This document shows positions 33,810-43,565 of a stretch of 64,000 bases of DNA, piece after piece. Position numbers and translations under genes: made by a program. The stretch's first letter is position 1, and each line of letters opens with the position of its first letter. This stretch comes from Dryas octopetala. Lineage: Eukaryota; Streptophyta; Magnoliopsida; Rosales; Rosaceae. The stretch spans positions 29,291,489-29,355,488 of the forward strand of contig OY992832.1 of assembly GCA_963921425.1 (NCBI GenBank), in the 5' to 3' direction. The notes beneath the pieces are model-generated. The model did not search any database. It was not told where the DNA came from and was given only the letters and a program-made list of their open reading frames with translations.

Positions 33810-35088
33810 GCGCTACAGTGCTGGTGCGTGCTCCGTCGTTCGGCAACAGTTGCCGGCGAGATTGGTCTTAATCTTCTCGTCTCTCCTCCTTTTTCCTCCT
33901 CCACATGTCGTGAAACCAAACGTCGACGCCAGATCGAGTCTAGGCAGACCTAAGTTCCCTCGCCAGAGATCCACCAATTCCGGCACGGACAAGCTACCGG
34001 ACCTCTAAGGATGGCTTCCTCTTGTCGTCTCGAGTGCACTGGTGCCATCAGAACTCCAACTAACCCGTAGGTAATGCAGCCTCCGATGTCGTATGTTGAG
34101 CATCATAAGGAGATGACGATATGCAATTATGTAGGAATAATATTTTGTTTCTATGTGCAATTATCAAAGGGCATATAGTAGTGGTATCTCTTTTTAGGCC
34201 AAGGTGTTAAAAATTCATTCAGTTACATGCATAACTATTGGAAGGCATGACTTTATGTCACAAAACTTTGTCTCTCTAGCATAATATTTAATCATCAAAT
34301 AGAAACATGTGACAACACTATGAGTTTTAAATTCTTTATTCCTTTGGTTTTTTTTTTTTTTTTGATATCTCTGATTATATGCTTTAATTTAGATGGATTA
34401 CGCTTAGGAATTGTATTGAGATTAAATAGTTTCAATTCGTGAAACAGTTTAGTTCGTGAAGCACATGGCAGCATTGTGAGTTTTAGATAAATTTTAAATG
34501 AAATTATGGTCCTAAAATATGATGAATCAAATTTACAAGTGGAAACAAATCTAGGCAGCCAACAGAGGTAGCGACGACTATAGTGTACTCTGCACGCGTG
34601 AGGTGGTCAAAGATTTGAGATCTGGACGATGAAGATGTTGTTTAGGGTTTGAGTTTGAGATTAGAGATTTTGACGACGACGACATAGCCTAGGGTTTGAG
34701 CTTCAGTGAATTCAGTTTCAGTGCATTCAATGAACTAAATTTGAATTCACCGAAATTGAATTTAATTAATGCACTGAACCTGAATTCAGTTTCAGTGCAT
34801 TTAGTGAACTGAATTTGAATTCACTGAAACTGAATTTAGTTTTATGGTTTTAGGTTGCTGAATTTAATTTTTAGTGAAACTGAATTGATGTAATTGTTTT
34901 TTTTTTTTTTTGTCAAGTAAATGTGTAATTATTATTATTTTTCGTTGAAAATAATGGTGTAATTATTATTTTATTCTAGTTAATAACAATGTAAATTTAA
35001 ATTTTTTAGTGTAACTAAATTTTTGAAATTCAGTTTCACTAATCCACGTCAACGCGTGTCAGCGTGCATCAGAGCGTGTCAGAACTAT
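33517..35088. repeat. GC-island repeat, copy B, truncated by the Athila-like LTR
   Basis: It has the same order of blocks as copy A: TAATTATAAACC start, CT microsatellite, a GC-rich block with GGCAACAGTTGCCGGCGAGA, GATGAATCAAATTTACAAG then CACGCGTGAGGTGGTCA, TTCAGTTTCAGTG repeats, and GTCAGCGTGCATCAG. Homology to copy A stops at about 35083, within a few bases of the LTR start at 35089, so the retrotransposon interrupted it. Confidence 0.7.
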
Positions 35089-36283
35089 TGAGCTCATTTT
35101 ATATATAATTTTTATCCCTAAAATCTTACATTTTTGTCTATGTCTTTTAGCAATTTTTAGTGTTTTAATTCTTATTTTTATTATTTAGTTAATTAGTGGA
35201 TTTTATTAGTTTTTGTCATATGTCTTAGATTTTATTAGGTTGCATTTATTTTTCATTTAGGCTAGATTTAAAATTAGAATATTTATTAATTAGTTTATTT
35301 GAATTTTGTAGATTTAATTAAAATAAAGAGAGAAGCCCAAAAGAAAAAGAGGAGCAGCCGACCCAAAATGAATTGAAAGAAAGAAGGAGCCCAGTCCTGC
35401 CAATCTCACAAACTGAAGCCCAGGCCCGCGGGAGCCGAATAGTCACAACACCTCACCAAAAAGCCTTATGCCTCTCTCTTTTCTTTTGATTAATATTACC
35501 TTCACCCGCTCGGACAACGACACGTGGCGGGCAATTTTTCCTTCCCAGCGTTCCATTCTCCTCCTTCGCACGCCTCCCCATCGTAGCCACAAGCCAAGCT
35601 CACAGCCAGCCAAGCCTTCAAGCCGCCTCCTTCTTTTGTGTGTCTCTCTCTCTTCTAAGCTCCGAGCCAAGCCAAGTCGCTGCACCCTGTGCAAAAGTTG
35701 TCACGCCGAGCAGAATTGCTTGATTAATCAAGCCTCCATCCTCTCTTGCGTCAACACGTGGCAATTGTGACAGCTACCTAAAGACTGGTACCAGCTTTTT
35801 CCAGCCCGCCTCCTCATTTGGTGCCAGCGTCTCCCTCACCATGACATGTGTCCACTCACTCTGAGATATTTTTACCTCTATTGCTGAGAACTTCCCTTGA
35901 GAGCCTTGTAATATCTGCTTATAAAAGGCAGCCCCAGCCCTCTTTTCTACATCTTTTTAGTTTTTATCTTTTACTCTATAAATTAATTTTTTGCATTTTA
36001 TAGTATTCTCTTAGGATTTCTCTTTCAAGCCATTTGACTATGATGTTTGAGAGAGAATATGAATGTAATTTTCTTGCATTTTAATTAATGAAATTTTAAT
36101 ATTAGGTCTCTCTTATCTCTTATCCTAATTTTGTATTTACTTTATGCCTTTTATTTTATGTAGTACTTTATTTTATTGTTAACTTTAATATTATGTCTTT
36201 CTTCTCTCTTCTCTCTTCTCCTAATCTTGTATTTACTTTATGTCTTTTATTTTATGTAGTTCTTTATTTTATGGTTAACTTTA

Positions 36284-37028
36284 GGCATAAATTCAATTAG
36301 ACACATAACTATATATGTTATTTCAACGGGGTCCACGAACTTTCAAATATTTCAAATATACACTTGATTTATTATGTAAATTGAAAAATGAACTTCTGTC
36401 CATCAATTTATTGAGAGATCAGTTAAATGTCAGCTTGCCTTTTGCTAACGGGGATTAATTGGCAATGTGGCACCAACTCAGCATACATTTCCCGCCAAAT
36501 GAGCAACACATGTCCACTTGACATGGGCCCACACACCCATCACCTCTTTTTCGCTCGTTAAACGCTCTCTTGACCATTTAGTCTCCAAAAAACATCACGT
36601 TTTCCCCCAAATTTGAATATAAATCTCTCACTTGTGTTCAACGAACGAGAAAGAGATGATGAGTTTGTGGACCCGTGTCAGGGGTTAGGTGGACTTGTGT
36701 CGCTCATTTGGCGGGAAATGAGCTACACGGGTTCACCTAACCCCTGACACAGGCCCACAAAGTCTCTCTCTCTCTCTCTATTATTATTAAATTGTGGGCC
36801 CGTGTCGCTCATTTGGCGGGAAATGTTTGCTGAGATAGCCCTACGTCGCCAATTAATCTCAATAAGCAAAAGCCAAGCTGTCATTTAACTAATCTCTCAA
36901 CAAATCAATGGACAGAAATTCATTTTTCAATTTAGATAATAGATCGGATGTATATTTGAAATATTTTAAAGTTCATGGACCTTGTTGAAATAACTTATAT
37001 AGTTATGTGTCTAAATTGAATTTATGCC
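36284..37028. mobile_element. Mutator-like MITE 1, long hairpin, 9-bp target duplication
   Basis: This 745-bp element starts GGCATAAATTCAATTAGAC and ends GAATTTATGCC. It is flanked by perfect TTAACTTTA duplications (36275-36283 and 37029-37037). Nine bases is the Mutator-type size. The terminal repeats extend far inside: blocks such as CATTTCCCGCCAAATGAGC reappear in inverted form near 36815, so most of the element can fold on itself. No coding region. Confidence 0.88.
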
Positions 37029-37074
37029 TTAACTTTAATATTATGTCTCTCTTCTCCTAATCTTTTATTTACTT

Positions 37075-37622
37075 GAGGAAATTACAGATTTGGTCCATTT
37101 ATTTTATACCTAGTTCAATTTTGGTCCACGATCTTTTTTAAGTTCTGTTTTGGTCTACTAATTGTTTCATTTGTTCAATAAAGGTCCAGATTTGTGACTT
37201 TAAATCCTTTGGGTTGTGTTTTCTTCAATTATAATTGAAGTATAAGTTATATTTTATCATTCCTTAGTCATAAAAACAAATTTGGAGAATTATAATCTAA
37301 GAGAATTGAGATTAGGTGAAATTTGAAAAATTGGCAGTTTCGGATACCCTACTTTGGGGTCAATTATCTTGAGTTTTAGAATTTCAATTTGAATGATCTT
37401 TATATGTTTGTAAAGAAGAAATGCATAGCTTTAAAATAAGTATATATTTGCTGAATTTGGGTGAGATTTGATAGGATAAAAGACAGACCAAATTTGAGAA
37501 AACAAATCTGGACCTTTATTGAACAAGTGAAATAATTAGTGGATCAAAACAGAACTTAAAAAAGATTGTGGACCAAAATTGAACTAGGTATAAAATAACT
37601 GGACTAAATCTGCAATTTCCTC
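37075..37622. mobile_element. Mutator-like MITE 2, ~120-bp inverted repeats, 9-bp target duplication
   Basis: This 548-bp element starts GAGGAAATTACAGATTTGG and ends AAATCTGCAATTTCCTC. It is flanked by perfect TATTTACTT duplications (37066-37074 and 37623-37631). The inverted ends share blocks like CCTAGTTCAATTTTGGTCC and TTCAATAAAGGTCCAGATT. No coding region. It is unrelated in sequence to MITE 1. Confidence 0.88.
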
Positions 37623-38726
37623 TATTTACTTTATACCTTTTATTTTATGTAGTTATTTACTTTATTGTTAGTAGTGTTATTTATTTTATTATTCTTTAAA
37701 TTTCATGCTCATTTATTTCTTTCTTTATTTTTATTTAAGATATAAGCTCATGGGTGGTCACTAAACTCCCTTACCAAAGTAAGGGGGAAGCACCACCATG
37801 AACATTATTAAGTGAGGTCTTTATGTTAATTTTTCTCTTGTTTAAGATCCTACAAGCTCTAGATTTTGATGTTAAAATGAGAAAGAGATCCTCATTCACC
37901 TATAATGTCATATATTATGGTTAGTTAGATCATCTTTCCACATTTTAGTTTTATGGTTAATTTTTTTAAACACAAACTTTTTGAACTCTAGTTGTTCCTT
38001 AGTTTTTGTTCACTTGAGTTGCTTAAAGTTTGTATTTTCTAAGCAAAATCAAGATCTACCGTATAAATCTTCAACTTTTGTGCTTAATTCATAGTTATCT
38101 TTGTAAGAGGGCATCAAGTGACTCTTGGTGCCTTCCTTTTTGGGAAAATTACTAAAAATCTCATTTAATATGTTCATAAGTGGTGTGGAACCCTAACTTT
38201 GGTTCTTATACCATTGTTTAGCTTCTATAATCAAAAAGTTATTTTCCTTTCTAGATTTAATATCTAATTTCTTGCACCTTTATTTACTTTATTCTCTTTT
38301 CATCTACTTTATTTGTTTTTTAATTTAGTTGCATCGGATCATATAGATATCCCTTCAACAACATAGGTCATTGAAAGGATCTCGGAGACCCACCAAAGCA
38401 CGAAAGCCAGGATCTTTCAGAAAATGAATTCCTATTCGAAGATTGTATAACCGCATGGATAAGCTCACACTAACCCGTCAATTTGAGATAGAGATATAAT
38501 TCGGAATTTTCCTTGGGAGGTATCGGGAAGGAATTGGAATGTAATAATATCGATTTATATTTTAAGTTGTCTCACAAACCAACAAAATTTCCAAACTAGG
38601 TTAGTTTTAAATTAACTTAAGTTTAAGTTTAGTGTATCATTTTTCATCACTCTTTGAGATTCGACCTCGTTAATATACTACTAGACTTGTATATTTGCGA
38701 GTAAATAAAATTTTACAACAAGTTTT

Positions 38727-38745
38727 TGGCGCCATTGCCGGGGAG
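38727..38745 (+). other. Primer-binding site, tRNA-Asp type
   Basis: TGGCGCCATTGCCGGGGAG matches the tRNA-Asp site used by Athila/Tat elements (usually GTTGCC) with one substitution. It lies six bases after the LTR end. Confidence 0.9.
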
Positions 38746-39843
38746 TGTTTTGATACACTAGTTTAGGCTTTTTGTTAGTTTAAATTTTCCACTAGTTTTC
38801 ATTTATTTTGCTTTTCAAAATTAAAAAAAAAAAAGATTATATATTATAAAAAAATTTTCAAATTTTCCTTTAATTAGTATTTTTTTTTTTAGTTTCCTTG
38901 TTCTTTTTGAATTCCCACTTTTTTTTAAGTGTCGAAAAAAAAAATTCTGTACACTTTCTTGCATCTCTTCTCTTGTAGGTGCCAAGAAAAGAAAGAAAAA
39001 AAAATTTATATATATAGTAGCATATTTATTTCCTTGTTGTCTTTAGGTTGTTGCATCTAGTTTCAATAGTTGAATTTTTCTTCTTGCTTTTATTTATTGT
39101 TAAAAAAAAATTCAAATATTTTTGTCATTTAATATAATTTAGTTAGATCTTATTTATTGTTGTGTTGTGCATCGTATCCATTGCAACATTAGATAAGGTA
39201 ATTTCTATCTCCACTTATTTCATTTCTCTTTTCCTATTTTCACCTCTTATTTATTTTTATTTTAGTTCTATTTCCCTTTCTTCTTTTGTTGTAGTTTTAG
39301 TATTTATTCTAGTATTTTTTTTTTCAGTGCTTGCATTGGGGAGAAGTTTGTAAAGGTGTGGTCATCAAGAAAGGGGAATTGCTAGCAAAAGTTTGGTTGC
39401 CTTCTCCTAGTGTGTTGTGGCCAATGTCACCACACTAGTGGTATACTCTAAACTTTTTCTTTTAAAGTTTTCTTGAGTGGTGTTTTCCTTACTTGTGCAA
39501 TTTCAACTTCCATATATCTTGTTTTGTTGGTTATTGCATCTTCAATTAGCATTCTTGCATAATCAACTAGTAAGGGCATTCACCCCCAACAAGATAAGGA
39601 TTGGATTTCATCACCAAGTCCTTGCCCACCTAGGCTAACTATCTCTTGCATTTGTTAATCTCAAACTCAATTTAATTAAAATCAAGTAGACATTGGCCAA
39701 AGGGTTCATGAAGCTCATAGGACCCTCTTGGAAGGAGCCAATTAGTGGAAACTACGGTGAGTGTTTTTGAAAGTACAATGTCTAGAAAGGTTCTTTAAGG
39801 TTGCAATCATCTTGATGCTTAAAAGAGACTGGTTTTTAAGAAA
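38746..39843 (+). other. Leader of the Athila-like element, part 1
   Basis: T-rich non-coding leader between the primer site and the CACTA insertion. A long leader before gag is normal for Athila. It resumes at 42877. Confidence 0.6.
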
Positions 39844-40384
39844 CACTACAAGAAAAAACACTTTTAACAACATAAAATTAACAACGTGCAATGAAAACAC
39901 CTTGTGAAATGTGATATTCAACAACGTGCTTTTAAAACACATTGTTGTATTGGTCATTTACAAGTGATTGACAACGTGCGCTCTTTGCACGTTGACATAA
40001 GTGGAATCAGCAACGAGGTTTGCACGTTGTGGATGGGTTTACCAATGACAACATGAAAGCATGTTCTTATAAGTTTGTAAGCAAATAAATAAAAAAATTT
40101 AGACTGATATACATTTGGGTTCCCTCTAGAGCTCACGCCCAAAATTCAGAAAAAACAGTGTTCAGACAAAACCCTAACCTTCTCTCCTCTCGCTTCGTAC
40201 TCTCTCCCCACGCCTGAATCGATCCTTCCGTCCTGGCCTTTCTTCCTCTCTTCCTCTCGTCCTCAACAGAAGCCTACACACTGGTCATGATCTGTATCCA
40301 GTGAGCGACATTGAGCCAATACACAGAGACATGAGCTAAGCTCCATTGGACAGAGAGTGACGGCGTCGTTTTGAAGAGAAGAAG

Positions 40385-40799
40385 ATGAACACAGACATTA
40401 CTGCGTCGGAGAAGCCAGAGTACCTGGTCTTTGATCGGAACCCTCCATTCACCAAAGTGGTCAGCAACTTCAGCACCCTCGACTACATCTGCTTCGCCAC
40501 CATCACCGCTGTGTCTGTCACCGTAGGCTACCTCTCCGATCTCTCTCTCTCTCTCTCTCACCCTTTTTCTATTTCTTGTTTGTTTTTTTCAAAGAAAGTA
40601 GTAACTTTTGTAAATGATTTTTATTTTATTTAATTTGTGCAATAATTATAGGGATTAAGCCAGGGATTAAAGGCCGTCAATTGTGACCGGAGGTCTGATT
40701 GGGGTGATGGGCGGGTTCATGTACGCTTACCAGAACTCGGCGGGTCGCATCATGGGCTTCTTCCCCAACGATGATGAGGTAGCCCGTTACAAGAAATGA
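40385..40799 (+). pseudogene. Captured copy of a small mitochondrial complex I subunit gene (two exons)
   Basis: Exon 1 (40385-40538) starts MNTDITASEKPEYLVFD and continues NPPFTKVV and LDYICFATITAVSVTVGYLS. Exon 2 (40652-40799) encodes a glycine-rich segment then GGFMYAYQNSAGRIMGFFP and ends DDEVARYKK-stop. This matches my recollection of a ~100-residue plant NADH dehydrogenase membrane-arm subunit (NDUFC1/C2 class; which one I cannot say). The intron was kept, so capture was from DNA. Two defects are seen: the donor reads AT instead of GT (40539-40540), and one C is missing near 40674, which shifts the frame and gives a stop at 40684. It lies wholly inside the CACTA element. Confidence 0.8.
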
Positions 40800-41715
40800 A
40801 ATGAAATCAATCTTACTTTTTTTAGTGTTTTTTTTTTAATAATCAGACTGTTCCTTTTTTGTGCTCTGAATTTATTGATGGGTTTGTGGATTCCAAGTCA
40901 ATGCTGTGATTTAGGTTTGAAAAATGTCATTCAACTGATAATAAAATGTTGTTATGAGCTCCTCATTCTGAAATTCTATGCAAGTAATCGAATATTTTGT
41001 TTTGTGGTGTTAGCTCTCAACAATGTGGTCTTGTTAGTGCTTTCCTCATGCTTCTTCATGACTTGGTTCTAATTATCGACTTCCTTCTTTTTGCATTATT
41101 TGTTAGCTTATAGCTTAGCTTAGCAGCACTCTTAGTGGATTCATTGAGTAAATTGGGTCAAACTTAGTATGTAGTTTCCAGAGCTTTGTCTCCCTTTAAT
41201 TTGTGTGATTATTGCTTAAGAATATGAGAAATTTGAGTAAATTGATGATGATGCTGATGAGAATCTGAGTTTTAATGGTTTCTGTGGACTTTTAAGGTTT
41301 TGAAGATTAGGAATTTTATGCAAAAAATGAAAAACTCAAATTTAATTGGGGAAATGAAGATTTCACTTTTATTGTGGTTCTTGTTGTGAGTTTTAGAACT
41401 ATGGAACACAGACATCTAAAAACAGAAAAAACACAATTGTTTAAAATAGTCTAGGGGTTGAGCTATAATTTAGGATGTTAGTTTTCTTTCCTAATGAACT
41501 GAGCTATAATAATATTGGGTAGGAACCGTAAGATGGTTTCAGATATGTGGAAAAATTGAGCTATAAACCTTGGACTCAAAAATTGAGAGAGAGATATATA
41601 TATATATATAAAGTCCTCTCTTATCAAGAAAAAGAAAGTTTCTTTGCTGGTGGGTCTAAGAAAGTTTGTCTTGTAAGATTTTTGAGGGTGTGGGGAAGAA
41701 GATTATTGGGTGGGG

Positions 41716-41799
41716 ATGGCAACATTTGCAGGGACTACCCAGAAGTGCAAGGCATGTGAGAAGACTGTCTACTTGTTTGATCAGCTCACTGCTGACAAC
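41716..41799 (+). pseudogene. Captured first coding exon of a WLIM-type LIM-domain protein
   Basis: The frame from the ATG at 41716 gives 28 residues starting MATFAGTTQKCKACEKT and ending YLFDQLTADN. Plant WLIM/PLIM proteins, which bundle actin, start this way, with the first CxxC of the LIM zinc finger. A TAA follows at once (41800-41802), so the rest of the LIM domain is missing. Two-LIM proteins of this type have about 190 residues. It lies inside the CACTA element, same strand as the complex I fragment. Confidence 0.82.
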
Positions 41800-42876
41800 T
41801 AATTCTACAAAATTAATATCCTCTATTGATCAAACTTTTTTGTGGAAAAATATCTACATTCTTTAAGTTACTGAACTTTCTGTATGAAACATAATATATC
41901 AAGAAGGTGTCACTCCTTTAAGGAGGTACGTTCTCATCACATCTCAACTACACTATGGGATGTTTGGGTAAGGGTGTTTACGATGTGTAATTTACAATGT
42001 CCTAAAAAACCTCTAGGAACATGGGCCTATCGTGGGTCATATTCTTGAAAATAACAGTTCAGGTTATTACTATGCCATAATTTCAGCCTCAGTTGAGATG
42101 CAATTTTCTTATGTTTTTCCTTGTATTCAGTGCAATCATACATGTCACTCCCCCTCTCACTCTCTTATTTTCTCAACTCTGTATGTTTGTAGTGGTGACC
42201 CCAAGATGGACTCTCTACTCTCCTATCTCAATTTCAATATATTCAAGGTGGGATGGTGTTGTTGGTGTTAGTATATTGAAGAACAAAATTGGCAAATAGG
42301 TCACACACCACATTTTGTAATGCAAGGTGTCCAACTTCAGTATTTTCTAATTTCCTTTCATATGAAGAATTAGTGGATGTTTAATTCTCTTAACTAAATT
42401 TCTATATATTTTAGTTATCTTTTCACTGGGAAATAACTTGTAATTGGTGAATTAATGAGATGTATTTTCTTTTGGTATATAAGATTCATTATGGATATAA
42501 ATTTTGGTTGTAGCATAGGTCATGTTTGTCAATATATTTTTTTTTTATAAAAATATTGTATAACAACGTGCATGGCATGTTGTCAAAAGATTCACTACAA
42601 CGCACATATGCACGTTGTCAAAACTGTACTACAACATGCGTCGCGCGTTGTGACTTATACATTAGACAACGTGCAAACGTTGTCGTTTCTCCGTTTGTAC
42701 ATTTGGTTATATGTATTAACAACGTGTTTGTAATCTTTTGACAACGTGTGATGCACGTTGTTAATTGTTCCAGACTATTAACAACTACGGATTCGACAGC
42801 GCGGGAGTGCACGTTGTCAAAAGTTTTTAACAACGCGAAATGCATGTTGTCAAAGGGTTTTTTTCTTGTAGTGAAA

Positions 42877-43565
42877 GACCGTCTGTGACTCCTCCACCCC
42901 CTCCGGAACCGGCCTGGTTGTATTTTTGAGAACCTTATATCGGTACGCCACTAATTTGCTTTGAAAGAGAGGATGAGCTTGTCTAGTACTTAATCAAGAT
43001 TAGGATTGTCTAAAAGACACCTCCCAAGGCTAAATCAAAGATAATTAAATTGCTTGTTTGGATTAACTCCTTGTTTTGTGATTTTGTTTAGTTGTGTTTG
43101 CTTTATTTGGGGGAGTACCCCCTGCGCCCCCCTGTCCCCTGTCTCCTATCTTGAAGTAGCGTTCGACTCCTTTCGAGGGAGTCTCACTCTCTTTCAGCTT
43201 TCTTCAAGAATTTCGTAGGTGATGACTGAACCCTTGTGTAGTTTCCCCCCGGTACCTTACGTTCTCGGATCCTCTTTTCTAATGATCCGCGGCTTCGCCA
43301 GCTCGCTCTTTACCAGTAACCATTCTGAAGGGAGGTAGAAGTAAGTGAAAGGGTTAGTTTGTCCATATTTTCGTCTAAAAAATGGTGGTTAAATAATTAA
43401 TTAAAAAAAATAAAAAATAAAATTTTGAAAAAGTTTTTGAAATTCTTTTCTTGAAAGTCATCTAATGTATGCTTGGTCGCCGTTCATTGAATCACGATTT
43501 AGCACCTTTTGACCTTGAAATTGAGAGAACACTTAGACATTTAAGAAAATGAATTGAACCGATAA
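42877..43565 (+). other. Leader of the Athila-like element, part 2
   Basis: It continues the element after the CACTA insertion, up to the first gag Met. It includes a C-rich stretch (43110-43150). No independent gene is seen. Confidence 0.6.

Larger units (their letters stand above)
36109..37720. repeat. ~100-bp tandem repeat in the LTR, split by two MITEs
   Basis: Three units can be read by skipping the insertions. They start at about 36107, 36195 and 37045. Each has a C/T-rich part (TCTCTCTTCTCCTAATC), TATTTACTTTAT, CTTTTATTTTATGTAG and TTTATTTTATTGTTAAC. Confidence 0.65.
35089..38720 (+). repeat. 5' LTR of an Athila-like Ty3/gypsy element, with two MITE insertions
   Basis: It runs from TGAGCTCATTTTATATAT to TTTTACAACA, six bases before a tRNA-Asp-type primer site. 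A TATA box (TTATAAAAG, 35919-35927) sits mid-LTR. Without the two MITEs and their target duplications the LTR would be about 2.3 kb. Near the middle there are about three tandem ~100-bp units (TATTTACTTTATG..CTTTTATTTTATGTAG), and each MITE landed in one of them. No 3' LTR is present, because the element is truncated after RNase H. The left end is set by the TG start and by the break in repeat B. Confidence 0.78.
39844..42873 (+). mobile_element. Non-autonomous CACTA transposon carrying host gene fragments
   Basis: This 3030-bp element starts CACTACAAGAAAAAAC and ends TTTTTTTCTTGTAGTG, with 3-bp duplication AAA (39841-39843 and 42874-42876). The ends hold many copies of ACAACGTGC and its complement GCACGTTGT (39890-40030 and 42550-42850), as expected of subterminal transposase-binding repeats. 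No transposase is present, so mobility would depend on one made elsewhere. The interior holds a complex I subunit gene copy and a LIM-protein exon, both on the plus strand. It is inserted in the leader of the Athila-like element. Confidence 0.93.

Noticed and set aside
35443-35770. Overlapping 83- and 100-residue frames
   Set aside because: They lie in the U3-like part of the Athila LTR, and neither has a domain.
40274-40561. 95-residue minus-strand frame in the CACTA element
   Set aside because: It lies opposite the complex I exon 1, which has a known protein match, and includes the CT run as an Arg-Glu start.
43100-43150. C-rich run as a rDNA-like or regulatory element
   Set aside because: Short and isolated, inside a retrotransposon leader. 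No known motif.
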